NCBI RefSeq assembly: GCF_014904735.1
Contig: NZ_JACZCR010000026.1
Span: 124,001-188,000, forward strand
DNA length: 64,000 bases
Source: Microbulbifer hainanensis
GTDB lineage: Bacteria; Pseudomonadota; Gammaproteobacteria; Pseudomonadales; Cellvibrionaceae
Direction: 5' to 3'
The position numbers were made by a program, and so were the translations under genes. Numbering within the stretch: position 1 is the stretch's first letter; every line of letters starts with the position of its first letter. The notes under the pieces were generated by a model. The model saw only the letters and a program-made list of their open reading frames with translations. It was not told the origin of the DNA and made no database searches. Below are positions 34,943-44,461 of this stretch, piece after piece.

Positions 34943-36268
34943 ATGACGAAAAGCTCAAGCTCTGACACCAATGCCGAAAGTCGCGGCAGCCATTTGCTTC
35001 TGCTGCGCCTCAGTGAGTCGGGCGGGTGGGATCAGCCGGTTCGCCTGCATTGCTGGAGCGACCGCGGCTGGCGCCCGGTGGCGGTGGACGAGGAATTCGT
35101 GCGCGCTTTCAATCCTTCCTGCGAGCCGGAGCCGACACCCGAGGATGCACTGCAGCTGGCTTTCCCCGAGGGAGCGCGCGCACTGTTGCTGCTGCCCGGA
35201 AACTGGGTCTGGAGCGGTGTCGAGCGGGTGCCGAAGGCGGCCCGGCGGCAGAGTCGCGCCGTGGGTTACCTGGTCGAAGAACGCCTGGCCGAGGATGTGG
35301 AGGACCTGCATTTTGTCTGCCGGCCACGGCGTGGTGACGAGTGCAGCATCTACGCAGTGGCGCGAGACAAAATGGCCGCGTTGCATGGCCAGCTGGAGCG
35401 CCTGCAGTGGCCGATTGTTACAGCGGCGCCGGAATACCAGCTACTTGATCTGATGGAGCAGGATATCGCGCTGTGGCTGGATGGCGGCCAGGCGCATATC
35501 TGGCACCGGGCGGGCCACGGCTTGTCGGTGCGTCGCCAGTACCTGCAGCCACTCTTGGCCCTGCTGGCCCAGCCGGCAACGGGCGATGAGATTGCTGACG
35601 CCGACGAGCAGCCGCCGGAACTGGCACTGCTCGGTGCCGGCGACGAGGACGGACTGGCGGTGGCAGAACTCGAGTCCCTTTTCGCCGAACACCTGCATCC
35701 GGTATCCGGTTCTGCCGAGGAGGCCTTGCTTTCGCGCTACAAGCCGGCACGTCTGGTCAACCTGCTGGTAGACGAGTACCAGCTGGACGACGGCACTGAG
35801 GAGGGCAGCTGGTGGGTGCGGCCGGTAAAGGTGGCCGCCGCCTGCTTTGCAGCGCAGTTGATGTTGTTCGTCGCGGCAGGGGGTTATTACCAGTGGCGGG
35901 CGAGTGCCGCCGAGGCCGAGGCGCGGGCCCTGTTCAGCGACCTGTTGCCCAACGTCACGCCAAGTTCCGATCTGCGTCGGCAGATCAATGGCTACCTGAG
36001 CCGAGCCGGTGGCAGTGACAGCAGTTTCGCCAGCCAGCTGCAGCTGCTGAGCCGCGTCTGGGGGCAGCAAAAGGGAACCAAACTCAAATTGCAGTCACTC
36101 CGCTTCGATGGTAATCGCGGCGAGATGGTATTGCAGCTGCAGGCGCCGAATCTGACTGACCTGGACACCGTGGTGGGGAACCTCTCCGGTGGCGGGCAGT
36201 ATCGCGCCGAACTATTGGCGGCAAGTGAATTGGATGAGGGTGTTTCGGGGCGTATTCGACTGCGATAA
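34943..36268 (+). CDS. gspL: Type II secretion system protein GspL
   Basis: Bitopic platform protein, 441 aa. N-terminal actin-like cytoplasmic domain that binds GspE (LLLPGNWVWSGVERVPKAARRQSRAVGYLVEERLAED region), a single TM helix near residue 305 (VAAACFAAQLMLFVAAGGYY) and a periplasmic ferredoxin-like domain. Position between gspK and gspM is diagnostic. Cytoplasmic part is Glu/Asp rich. Confidence 0.92.
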   Translation: MTKSSSSDTNAESRGSHLLLLRLSESGGWDQPVRLHCWSDRGWRPVAVDEEFVRAFNPSCEPEPTPEDALQLAFPEGARALLLLPGNWVWSGVERVPKAARRQSRAVGYLVEERLAEDVEDLHFVCRPRRGDECSIYAVARDKMAALHGQLERLQWPIVTAAPEYQLLDLMEQDIALWLDGGQAHIWHRAGHGLSVRRQYLQPLLALLAQPATGDEIADADEQPPELALLGAGDEDGLAVAELESLFAEHLHPVSGSAEEALLSRYKPARLVNLLVDEYQLDDGTEEGSWWVRPVKVAAACFAAQLMLFVAAGGYYQWRASAAEAEARALFSDLLPNVTPSSDLRRQINGYLSRAGGSDSSFASQLQLLSRVWGQQKGTKLKLQSLRFDGNRGEMVLQLQAPNLTDLDTVVGNLSGGGQYRAELLAASELDEGVSGRIRLR

Positions 36269-36337
36269 GTCACCGGCGTCTCGGTTAGCCCCGCACGATT
36301 GCGGATATTCCGACAAAGCGGATCAGAATTTCGAACG

Positions 36338-36826
36338 ATGAAAGAACAAATACAGCAGTGGCAACAGAAATGGCAGGCATTGCCGCCGGGAGACCAGCGC
36401 GCCCTGGGGTTGCTGAGCCTGTTTCTCGGTGGCCTGTTTATCGTCTACGGACTATTCATGCCAGCCAAGCATTTCTTTGATAACGCCAAAAACCGGGCCG
36501 AAGAATCTCGTGAGCTGGTGCAATGGATTGAGTCCCAGCGGCCGGTCCTGCAGCGGCTCGACCTGGGCAGCGGGAATGACACCCAAGCCGGCGGAACCCT
36601 GTTACAGCGTGTGACCGCAGCCGCTGAACGGCACCGTATAGCGATCAAACGCTTTGAGCCGGAAGGCGACGGCCGCATCCGCCTGTGGATCGAGCGCGCC
36701 CGCTACGAGGATTTGCAGCCCTGGCTCAATAGCCTGATAGAGCAGCGCCTGACGATTCGCACCGTCAATCTCGATGCGCTGCAGGAGGAGGGGATGGTCT
36801 CGGCACGTTTGACACTCGAGGGCTGA
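36338..36826 (+). CDS. gspM: Type II secretion system protein GspM
   Basis: 162 aa, from ATG 36338. One TM helix (ALGLLSLFLGGLFIVYGLFM), a short coiled segment and a small periplasmic domain ending with MVSARLTLEG, matching GspM, which stabilises GspL. It is the last gsp gene; no gspN follows. Confidence 0.9.
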   Translation: MKEQIQQWQQKWQALPPGDQRALGLLSLFLGGLFIVYGLFMPAKHFFDNAKNRAEESRELVQWIESQRPVLQRLDLGSGNDTQAGGTLLQRVTAAAERHRIAIKRFEPEGDGRIRLWIERARYEDLQPWLNSLIEQRLTIRTVNLDALQEEGMVSARLTLEG

Positions 36827-37057
36827 GTGCCCAAGGCTTCTCTACCGTTCTTGCTGTGTATTCGGTTCTTTCTAATCGTAAATAGCGCGTACGGTTTTAT
36901 TTTTCCGTATGTTTATCGGCAGAATTCCTCCCTAGCATTCTGTTTTTTCGATCTCTTGAGGGGAGAACCGCTTTCTGCTCGAATCCCAAAAGAGGCATGA
37001 AGCGTCGCGTACAGGCCCTATACTGAGATTAATCAAGACGAAATGGGTGCCAGTCAC

Positions 37058-37330
37058 ATGTTGTTCAAAGATACCGCGACGAATCACCTGGTCGAAGTGG
37101 CAGATATCGTCACTCTCGCCAACCCCTACGAGTTGACCGTGGTGGGGCGTTACCTCTGGGGTGAGGAAATGCAGGATCCAGAAGTGTTTGACAAGACCGA
37201 CCTGTGCTTCCTGTCCGGGGAGGCGCTGCCGCGGTGCTGGCACGATAGTCGCTACCGGGATCGCGAGGTGCGCCGCCTGCGTTGCGGTACTCACGCTGCC
37301 GAGGACGGGGATTACTATCAAGGAGCCTGA
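37058..37330 (+). CDS. Small conserved hypothetical protein (about 90 aa)
   Basis: 90 residues from ATG 37058 (MLFKDTATNHLVEVADIVTL), or 95 from ATG 37043. No signal or membrane segment. It has a distinctive GEALPRCWHDSRYRD end. I recall similar short proteins in Pseudomonas-type genomes that carry misleading automatic names, but I cannot assign a function. Not obviously linked to the secretion operon, 231 nt away. Confidence 0.65.
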   Translation: MLFKDTATNHLVEVADIVTLANPYELTVVGRYLWGEEMQDPEVFDKTDLCFLSGEALPRCWHDSRYRDREVRRLRCGTHAAEDGDYYQGA

Positions 37331-37389
37331 GGCCGGTAGTGATAGGGGGGCGGTACCCGGGCACCATGGGATCTTATGGTGCGAATCCC

Positions 37390-37418
37390 TTACCTGTGAC
37401 CTCTAACAACTGTACAAT
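37390..37418 (+). promoter_or_regulatory. Possible promoter of the DUF2788 gene
   Basis: TTACCT (37390-37395), 17 nt, TACAAT (37413-37418), followed by a GC-rich GCGCGCC. The -35 is weak, the -10 good. Confidence 0.4.
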
Positions 37419-37447
37419 GCGCGCCAATTTTTTAGCGGGCGGTCCCG

Positions 37448-37651
37448 ATGTCTTTTGATCAGTTTGAAGAGTACTCCCTCTGGCTGGGAGTCGGCGGACT
37501 TATCCTTTTCATGGTCTTCATTGTCTGGAGTCTGGCAAAAGAATCGAAAGCGGGCCGCTTTGGTACATTTATATTGTTTTTGGCGCTGGGCCTGGGTTTG
37601 CTCGGCTTTCTAATAAAAACTGTACTGGTAGAAGTACTGGGAATAGGCTGA
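37448..37651 (+). CDS. DUF2788 family small membrane protein
   Basis: 67 aa with two TM helices: LWLGVGGLILFMVFIVWSLA, a short basic loop KESKAGRFG, then FILFLALGLGLLGFLIKTVLV. The loop motif (A-K-x-S-K-A-G-R-F-G-T) is characteristic of DUF2788 proteins, which are widespread in gammaproteobacteria and have no known function. Confidence 0.85.
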   Translation: MSFDQFEEYSLWLGVGGLILFMVFIVWSLAKESKAGRFGTFILFLALGLGLLGFLIKTVLVEVLGIG

Positions 37652-37835
37652 TCGGCGGCAGTTGTGGCGCCTCGTGGGTTCGTGTTGAGTAATTGGCTTC
37701 AGGTTTTCGCAGCGGGTGATCTTACGGTCACCGCTTGTACTGGTTACCAGGGGCTCTCCACGGTTCCTGCGTTGCAAATGTGTCCGGTCCGCCGCCGTTC
37801 AGTTATCCCCCGGTCTGCCAGCGAAGAGCTTTTCC

Positions 37836-40046
37836 ATGCCGATATTTGACCGCCCCGAACTCAAAGTACAGAAAGATCGCCGTGTCTGCCGGGTAACTGA
37901 CACGCGCATCGCCAAGTACAGTCGGCGGGGCATGCTGTTTTCCCTCTCCGCTTTCCTGGTGGCGGCCGCCGTCGGGGATATGCGTGTAGAGGCTCCGCAC
38001 CTGGTGCTGGTGCTGGGTATCGGTCTGGTCGTGCTGACTCTGCTGCGCGGCTACTACGTTTTCCGTTTCAGCCCGCTCTATGCGACGGGTCCGCACCGCT
38101 GGCGCCGGCGCTATTTCGTCGCATCCACGATTGGCGCGGCCTGGTGGGGTGTGATTCTGCTGTGCCACGTCTGGCTGGTGGGCTTTTCCCCGGAAACCCA
38201 GTTCCTGTGGCTCTACACGGTTATTTTCTGCTCCAGCATCACATCGGTTTTCGCGCCTTACTACCGCTTCCTCACCTGGTTTATTGCCGCATCGCTGCTG
38301 CCTGCATCCCTGAAGGCATTCCTGTCCGGTGAGGTTATTGGAACCATCTATGGCGCCCTGACATTTGCCTTTGTGTGGCTGTCGTCCCACCAGGCCCGGC
38401 GTGAGTCGGAAAACTACTGGGACCGCCTCGGCGCCATGCAGGAGTTGCAGCAGCGTGCCAGCAGCCTGGCGGCGGCGCGCAAGCACTCCGAAGCGGCGGT
38501 GGAGTTGACCAACGAATTTGTTGCCAATATCGGCCAGGAATTTCGCAGTCAGCTGTCGGACTCCCTCGGGGCCCTGGCGCTGCTCGAAGCGGAGCCCTTG
38601 ACCGAGCGCCAGCGGGAATGGGTACAGCTGGCCAAGGCGGCTGGCAGCCAGCAGCTCAAGCTGGTCGATAACGTCGGCCTGTTTACCCGGGTGGCGCGCA
38701 AGGACATCCGTCTGCGCCAGGGGCCGTTCAACCTGGTCAAGACGATCGAGAAGTCCTTCAAGTTCGCCGCGCGCGCCGCCCATCGTCAGCGTCTGGAGTT
38801 CAATTTCCAGATCGATGACAACCTGCCGGTAATGGTGACGGGAGACAACCGTAAAACCTCGCAACTGATCCGCAACCTGGTGGATTCCGCCACTGCCATC
38901 GCCCAGACCGGTGAAGTCTGGGGGCAGGTGAGCTTCACGCCGATTACCAGTGCGGAAGGGCAGCTCACCATTAGTCTCAACGACGATGGCCAGGGCGAGA
39001 TATTGCCCGATGAAAGCGAGCTGTTCGGGGCCTTTTCCCGCCTCGATACCACCCAGGTGACCACGGGGCTGGGTCTTTCCATTGCCAAGGGGCTGGCGGA
39101 GGCCATGGGTGGTTACCTGCAACTGAATTCGTCGCCCGAGGGCAACCGCTATCAGGCCGTCATTAAATTCAAAATGGAGCCGAACCAGCGCGTTTACCTG
39201 ACCCCTGACCGGCGCCTGCAGGATTTTGAGGTGCTGTTCGTGCACCAGAAGGGGCTCTTCGTCGCCGGCCTGGTACAGGTGCTGCGCTCCTTCGGCATGG
39301 AAGTGACCTGTATGAAGTGGCGGCCGGATTCCCGCGAAGAGGTGAGCGGGGCAATGCAGACCGCGTTTGAGCGCGGTCAGCTGGTAATGCTGGCACCGGC
39401 CATGGGCGACGATTCCCTGTTCGAGGGTGTCAGTGAGGTGCGGTCGCAGATTGAGGCGGACGTCAGCCAGTGCCCGCTGATCTGCCTCGGGGGCTATGGC
39501 CACAAGGCCGTATTCACGCCGCTGCTGCAGTCTTTCCCCACCGCGCAGTATCTGCCGAGACCGGCTACACGCAAGGAATTGCACGATATCCTGATTTCCC
39601 GCCTGTTCGGCGGCGTGAAGAAAGGCAGCCGGCGCATCGTCTCCGGCAGCGGCGACGTACCCAAGCCCCGCTCCCTGCTATTGATCGAAGAGTCGCGCCA
39701 GCACCAGGGCGTGACCGAAGAAATGCTGCAGGCGCTCGGTTACCGGGTCGATGTAGCCTCGTCGGTGGAGGAAGCCATGGCGCAATTGCCACAGCGTCAC
39801 TACGACCTGCTGCTGGTGGACTGCCAGCAGAATACTGAGCACAGCGCTCGCATCATCGAGACTCTGCGCCACTGGGAGTCGGACAATACCCCGGACGACC
39901 GCCTGCCCGTCATTGCCCTCACCAGCACTACCGAGGAGCAGTTCGAGGGCCGCTGCCTCGCTGCCGGCATGGACGACTTCCTGACCAAGCCGCTGAGCAA
40001 GGACCTGCTGAGCGAAACGCTCGAGCGCTGGCTGGGCGATAACTGA
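37836..40046 (+). CDS. Hybrid sensor histidine kinase-like protein lacking the phosphoacceptor His
   Basis: 736 aa from ATG 37836. About six N-terminal TM helices (residues 30-190), a HisKA-like region, a HATPase domain, a degenerate receiver-like region and a C-terminal receiver domain. In the H box, ANIGQEFRSQL stands where kinases have ANMSHELRTPL: residue 234 is Gln, not His. The N box is also changed (NLVDSATA for NLLxNAxKF), while G1 (DDGQGE) and G2 (GLGLSIAKGLAEAMGG) look normal. The C-terminal receiver keeps VDCQ (phosphoacceptor Asp), the switch in ALTST and Lys in LTKPLS; the first acidic pair is EE in LIEESRQ. Best read as a pseudokinase signalling scaffold or phosphatase-like sensor. 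Confidence 0.85.
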   Translation: MPIFDRPELKVQKDRRVCRVTDTRIAKYSRRGMLFSLSAFLVAAAVGDMRVEAPHLVLVLGIGLVVLTLLRGYYVFRFSPLYATGPHRWRRRYFVASTIGAAWWGVILLCHVWLVGFSPETQFLWLYTVIFCSSITSVFAPYYRFLTWFIAASLLPASLKAFLSGEVIGTIYGALTFAFVWLSSHQARRESENYWDRLGAMQELQQRASSLAAARKHSEAAVELTNEFVANIGQEFRSQLSDSLGALALLEAEPLTERQREWVQLAKAAGSQQLKLVDNVGLFTRVARKDIRLRQGPFNLVKTIEKSFKFAARAAHRQRLEFNFQIDDNLPVMVTGDNRKTSQLIRNLVDSATAIAQTGEVWGQVSFTPITSAEGQLTISLNDDGQGEILPDESELFGAFSRLDTTQVTTGLGLSIAKGLAEAMGGYLQLNSSPEGNRYQAVIKFKMEPNQRVYLTPDRRLQDFEVLFVHQKGLFVAGLVQVLRSFGMEVTCMKWRPDSREEVSGAMQTAFERGQLVMLAPAMGDDSLFEGVSEVRSQIEADVSQCPLICLGGYGHKAVFTPLLQSFPTAQYLPRPATRKELHDILISRLFGGVKKGSRRIVSGSGDVPKPRSLLLIEESRQHQGVTEEMLQALGYRVDVASSVEEAMAQLPQRHYDLLLVDCQQNTEHSARIIETLRHWESDNTPDDRLPVIALTSTTEEQFEGRCLAAGMDDFLTKPLSKDLLSETLERWLGDN

Positions 40047-40114
40047 TCCCGCGTTTCCGCCGCAACATGGCTGGCGGGGGTGAGCACCCAGGGAAGGGCG
40101 GTGTATGGCCTGCA

Positions 40115-40142
40115 AATAAAAAAGCCGGCGCTCGGCGCCGGC
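40115..40142 (-). terminator. Rho-independent terminator of the Oar-like receptor gene
   Basis: Stem GCCGGCG (40124-40130) / CGCCGGC (40136-40142) with a 5-nt loop; on the minus strand it is followed by TTTTTTAT. The hairpin may also stop the kinase transcript coming from the other side. Confidence 0.8.
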
Positions 40143-40167
40143 CCTCAAATTGCCTTGGATACAGCGA

Positions 40168-43100
40168 TCAGAAGTTGTATTTCAAGCCAAGCTTCACTCT
40201 CCAGGTAGACTCCGCGACCTGGAAGCGACTGTAGTTATCGGCATTAAAACCGCCATAGGGCTCGCTGTAGACATACTGCCCATTTTCATTCACGTCATAG
40301 TCAAACAGCTTCTGCTGCGGATACTGGAGGTCGTAGACCTTGCCCCAGTCGTCGTTCAGCAGGTTGGCGAAGTTGTCCACCGTCAGGGTAAGCAGGCCGC
40401 GGTGGTCCGGGAGGAAACCGGGCACTTCCTGGGTAATTGCCAGATCCATGGTGGTGATCCACGGCATGGTGTCTGAATACTTGTCGACATAGCCACCGGC
40501 AGAGCCGGAGACGCCCGCCGCCTTTGCAATCTCCATGATTTGCGCATAACTCAGGCCATTCGCGAAATCCACCGCCGGATCGTCGGCGCCGGACGGAATG
40601 TATGGCAGGTAGACGTCTGAGTCGTCGAAACTCGGCTGATCGCCGAAATCGCCATCCCGATAAGCGTCCAGTGTCCAGGAGAATGGGCGTCCGGAGCGAC
40701 GCTCCCAGAAGAGGTTGAAGTTGGTCGCATAGCCCGGCACAAATTCCCTTCGATAACCGAGGTTCAGCACAAAGCGATGCTCGACTTCGTAATAGGCGGT
40801 GCCTTCCAGCGGCTCGTTGCGGTTTTCAACCACCTCGTACTGGAAGTTGGATTCCGCGGTGGAACTGGTGCCCGGGTTCACCTCGGTGATGTCCTGGTGG
40901 GTGTAGGAGAGGTTGAAGGAGAGGCCGTTGTCGAAGGCCTTGTCCAGGGCAGTGGTCCAGATGATGCTGCGCCCGCCGTTATCGATATTGGTCAGTTCCA
41001 GGTCGTAGTTGCCCTCGAACTCGGTGCCGTTGTAGACATTGTCCCAGATGATGCGTCCATCCACTGTCCGCTTGCCGCTGTCTACCCGCGACAGATCGCG
41101 CCAGTAGACCGCATCTTTACGGTCCACATAAGTCAGCTCGTTGGTCCAGTTGAAGTCATCGCCCAGGCCGGGCACCTCGAAGGCGTAGTCTGCAGCCAGC
41201 TGGTAGCGCCAGTCGGACGGCATTGCGAAGTCCGGGTCGATGGAGTTGGTACTGCCGGCGCCCGGCGCCAGCGCGTCCCTGGCGACCTGGGGTACGCGGG
41301 TGAAGTCTACGGCGCTCGGATCCAGGTCGGTCAGGTAGACGGAATCCTTGGTGGTGCCGTCATTGGTGTAGGCGTTGGACACCCACACCAGTGGCATGCC
41401 GCCGCTGAAACGACCGACACCGCCGCGCAGGGTCAGGTCGTCGCGCAGGTTCCAGGTGAAGCCGACGCGCGGTAGCCAGATGTCACTGCCATCCAGGTTT
41501 TCCGTATTGGCGTAGCCGTAGGTTTCCTCGAAGTGGCTGTTGAGGTTTGGCGCGCTGTCGATGCTGAGCCTTTCGTAGCGCAGGCCGGCAACCAGCTCGA
41601 AACCGGCAAAAGGTTCCAGGGTGGCATCGCCGTACAGGGAGTAGGTTCTACCATTGACGTCGTAAGCGATGTCCTGAATGTCATTGGTGTAGGCGTTGCT
41701 GTACTGGAAGTCGCCCGGCTGCCGGTTTTCGAAGTCGTCGATACTGTCAAAGTTCCAGGTGCCCCGGGCATGGCGACCGTAAAGGTTGTAGTTCCAGGTA
41801 TCCTCGATTTCTGCACCGAAGCGGTACTGGACGTCGCCCCTGAGATAGGCGCCGTGTACACCGAAGTTCCACACCTCGTTTGACAGTACATTGGCATGGC
41901 GGTTTTCATCTGCGCCGGCGAGGATGGTGCCATCGGCGGTTCTGATATTGACCTCGCCCCAATTGGAGTTGGTCAGGGACGCCTGTTCGTATTCCTTGTA
42001 GGACAGGTTCACCTCGGTGCTGAATGTATCGCTCCAGTCGGAAAAGAGATGTGCCGTGTAGAAGCTGGTGTCCTGCGCCATGGTCCAGAGGTTGGAGGAC
42101 AGGTTGAGGGTAGTGTCACTATCGGTGTAGTTGCGTGCCGAACGGGTTTCCTGGTCGCTGTAGGTAAAATCCGCGCGGTGATCTTCGTTGATGTTCCAGT
42201 CCAGTTTTACCAGCAGCTTTTCATCGCTGTCGGGGTCCGGTGCGGAACCCACGGAATCGCTGACGCCGTAGACGTTCTGCATGATGTCGAGTACACGCGT
42301 GACTTCAGCGGTAGTGACATCGTGGTTGGCCAGGGTGTCGAGATCGTAGTTGAACTCGACATCTTCTTCCCACTTTTCGTAGGAGGTGAAGAAAAAGAGC
42401 TTGTCCTGCACCAGAGCGCCACCAAAGGTGGCTCCGAGGGTTTCCTCGCTGTTATCGATATCGTATTCGGTCACGGATCCGTCACCGGACAGCTTGCGGT
42501 CTTCCGCGGTACCGGCCCAGGGCACCGACTCGAAGAAGGCACTGCCGTGGAATTCATTAGAGCCGGACTTGGTAACCGTATTGATGGTACCGCCGGTAAA
42601 CTTGCCTTGGCGGGCGTCAAAGGGCGCATAGGCAATGGAAATCTGGTCCACCGCATCCAGTGAGATGGGCGGGCGGTTGGTGGGATAGCCGTTGCCCTGG
42701 AGGCCGAAGGTATCGTTGATGCCGACACCGTCCACAGTCAGGGAGTTGTATTTCGGGTTGGTGCCGGCAATGCTGAGTTCATTGCCATCCGGGCTGACGA
42801 CCGCCAGGGGATTGGCCCGGACAATATCCTTGAGATCCCGGTTGAACGCAGCGGAATTCTGTATCGTGTCTTCACCGAAAACGCTACTGGCACCGCGGTT
42901 AGTAAAAACCTGTGCATCCGCGGTTACGACCACTTCTTCCAGATCGTTAACCTCGGGTGCCGCATTGCCCAATTCGATCGGCAGGGATAGGGGCGAGCCG
43001 AGACTGAGGTAGATACCTTCGAGCGCTTCTTCCCCGTCCTGTTCCGTATTGACGTGAACGGAGTAGGGGCCGCCGACACGCAGGCCCTTCAGGGTAAAGC

Positions 43101-43311
43101 GGCCGGATGCGCTGCTGTCGATTTCGCTGCGGCTGTTAGATGGGGTATGGACCACAGTGATGTGGGCGTGGTCGACAGGCTTGCCATTACCATCGGTGAC
43201 AATGCCGCGAATGGTGGCGGAGGTTTCCTGGGCAAATGCCGCGGGCGTCGTGCCCATCGCCGAAATGACCGCTGCGGCCAGTGCCGCCTGCGGAAACGCG
43301 CAGCGTTTCAT
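40168..43311 (-). CDS. Oar-like TonB-dependent outer-membrane receptor
   Basis: 1047 aa. Signal peptide ending TTPAAFA, a carboxypeptidase-regulatory-like (Ig-fold) domain (ATIRGIVTDGNGKPVDHAHITVVHTPS, residues ~33-110), the TonB box region DLEEVVVTADAQ, an Oar-type plug (YNSLTVDGVGINDTFGLQGNG, ARQGKFTGGTINTVTKSGSNEFHGSAFF) and a long barrel ending WRVKLGLKYNF. Such receptors in Myxococcus (Oar) and marine bacteria import large ligands or act in protein export. AGGAG six nt before ATG 43311. Divergent from the nuclease gene, suggesting shared control. Confidence 0.9.
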   Translation of the reverse strand: MKRCAFPQAALAAAVISAMGTTPAAFAQETSATIRGIVTDGNGKPVDHAHITVVHTPSNSRSEIDSSASGRFTLKGLRVGGPYSVHVNTEQDGEEALEGIYLSLGSPLSLPIELGNAAPEVNDLEEVVVTADAQVFTNRGASSVFGEDTIQNSAAFNRDLKDIVRANPLAVVSPDGNELSIAGTNPKYNSLTVDGVGINDTFGLQGNGYPTNRPPISLDAVDQISIAYAPFDARQGKFTGGTINTVTKSGSNEFHGSAFFESVPWAGTAEDRKLSGDGSVTEYDIDNSEETLGATFGGALVQDKLFFFTSYEKWEEDVEFNYDLDTLANHDVTTAEVTRVLDIMQNVYGVSDSVGSAPDPDSDEKLLVKLDWNINEDHRADFTYSDQETRSARNYTDSDTTLNLSSNLWTMAQDTSFYTAHLFSDWSDTFSTEVNLSYKEYEQASLTNSNWGEVNIRTADGTILAGADENRHANVLSNEVWNFGVHGAYLRGDVQYRFGAEIEDTWNYNLYGRHARGTWNFDSIDDFENRQPGDFQYSNAYTNDIQDIAYDVNGRTYSLYGDATLEPFAGFELVAGLRYERLSIDSAPNLNSHFEETYGYANTENLDGSDIWLPRVGFTWNLRDDLTLRGGVGRFSGGMPLVWVSNAYTNDGTTKDSVYLTDLDPSAVDFTRVPQVARDALAPGAGSTNSIDPDFAMPSDWRYQLAADYAFEVPGLGDDFNWTNELTYVDRKDAVYWRDLSRVDSGKRTVDGRIIWDNVYNGTEFEGNYDLELTNIDNGGRSIIWTTALDKAFDNGLSFNLSYTHQDITEVNPGTSSTAESNFQYEVVENRNEPLEGTAYYEVEHRFVLNLGYRREFVPGYATNFNLFWERRSGRPFSWTLDAYRDGDFGDQPSFDDSDVYLPYIPSGADDPAVDFANGLSYAQIMEIAKAAGVSGSAGGYVDKYSDTMPWITTMDLAITQEVPGFLPDHRGLLTLTVDNFANLLNDDWGKVYDLQYPQQKLFDYDVNENGQYVYSEPYGGFNADNYSRFQVAESTWRVKLGLKYNF

Positions 43312-43349
43312 GTGATTCTCCTGGTCTTGAAAATGGCCAACTGAATGGC

Positions 43350-43372
43350 AAAGGTGATCGTTAAAGGTGATC
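43350..43372. repeat. Tandem direct repeat AAAGGTGATC before the Oar-like gene
   Basis: AAAGGTGATC at 43350-43359 and again at 43363-43372 (13-nt period), about 40-60 nt upstream of the receptor start. Direct repeats of this spacing can be binding half-sites of a regulator; no known motif recognised. Confidence 0.4.
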
Positions 43373-43567
43373 TTTGTTGTCGCGCCTAATGGCTAAAACG
43401 CGGGCGCATTCGCGCCGGGACACCTTTTTAGCAGCCGAAATTTACCGGGGAGTGAAGGGGGGATTGCAGTTATGTCTCTAATTGTTGACGGAAAAATGAC
43501 GCCGCAGCAATTGTCATAATCGGCCTCTAGCATCGAGAGACATTTTCAATTTAAGGATGTATTGACA

Positions 43568-44389
43568 GTGAATAAACTATTGCACGCGACAAGAACACTC
43601 TGTCTGTTGGTGTTGATCGTATTAACACCGAAAACATTTGCCTGGGGGGCAGACGGACACCGGGTTACCGGAGAGATCGCCTGGCAGTTCCTCGCGCAAG
43701 ATGCGCAAAAGCAGGTTGCTGAACTGTTACAGAGCGCCGGCGAGCCAAGTCTGGCGGAGGCAGCGACCTGGGCCGACCGTATTCGCAGTAACGAGGACTA
43801 CAACTGGGCGGCGCCGTTGCACTATATCAACCTGCCAGAACACTGGGACGGTTACCAGGCGTCGCGGGATTGCCCACCCGCTGGGTGTATCCTGAAGGCG
43901 ATCGAGCATTTCCGCGGTGTGCTCGGCGATGCCACGGCGACCGAGAGTGCCCGCGCGGAAGCCCTGTTATTTATCGCCCATTTTGTCGGGGATCTGCACC
44001 AGCCGCTGCATACTGGCCGGGCTGCGGATCGCGGAGGCAATGATATCGCTGTTACTTTCTTCGGTGCGCAGACCAATCTGCACGCGCTATGGGATACCTA
44101 TCTGCCGGCGGGATTTATCGGTGACTGGAAAAACTATGCGGACGCTGAAACCCGGGGCATCACGCCGGCAGAGCGTTCACTGTGGCTGCACAGCGCCGCT
44201 GTAGATTGGGCGGAGGAGTCTCATGCGCTGGCCTACAGCAATGCCTACACGCGGGAAAAGCGATTGGGGGAAACCTACTACACACGGAACCGGGATATCG
44301 TCGCACTGCGTTTGCGTCAGGGTGGTGTGCGCCTGGCAGGTATGATCGAGTCGGCACTGGCGCACGATAAGGATAGTACCCGGCGTTGA
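43568..44389 (+). CDS. Secreted S1/P1-type zinc nuclease
   Basis: Predicted exported nuclease cleaving single-stranded DNA/RNA with three zinc ions. 273 aa from GTG 43568 (TTG 43562 possible). Signal peptide ends LTPKTFA|WGADGHR, so the mature protein starts with the Trp whose amino group is a zinc ligand in P1 nuclease. Further ligands in WADRIRS, LHYINLPEHW, LLFIAHFVGDLHQPLHTGRAADRGGNDI and NLHALWDTYL. The C-terminal helix RLRQGGVRLAGMIESAL is typical. May leave the cell through the type II system encoded nearby and feed nucleotide or phosphate uptake. Confidence 0.92.
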   Translation: MNKLLHATRTLCLLVLIVLTPKTFAWGADGHRVTGEIAWQFLAQDAQKQVAELLQSAGEPSLAEAATWADRIRSNEDYNWAAPLHYINLPEHWDGYQASRDCPPAGCILKAIEHFRGVLGDATATESARAEALLFIAHFVGDLHQPLHTGRAADRGGNDIAVTFFGAQTNLHALWDTYLPAGFIGDWKNYADAETRGITPAERSLWLHSAAVDWAEESHALAYSNAYTREKRLGETYYTRNRDIVALRLRQGGVRLAGMIESALAHDKDSTRR

Positions 44390-44406
44390 CCGGCAGCTGG
44401 CAGATT

Positions 44407-44435
44407 CGGGCGTCGCCAAGCGATAGCAACGCCCG
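44407..44435. terminator. Hairpin between convergent nuclease and arsH genes
   Basis: Stem CGGGCGT (44407-44413) / ACGCCCG (44429-44435), loop 15 nt, no T run. Possible weak bidirectional stop signal. Confidence 0.35.
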
Positions 44436-44461
44436 GATATAAGAGTTCAGCCGCGTATTTT

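Noticed and set aside
36827-37042. TACGG...CCGTA stem with AT loop behind gspM as a terminator
   Set aside because: Stem of five bp, no T run after the second arm.
43472-43519. Tiny 15-codon frame with a G-rich ribosome-like site before the nuclease gene
   Set aside because: Too short to support, no attenuator structure seen behind it.
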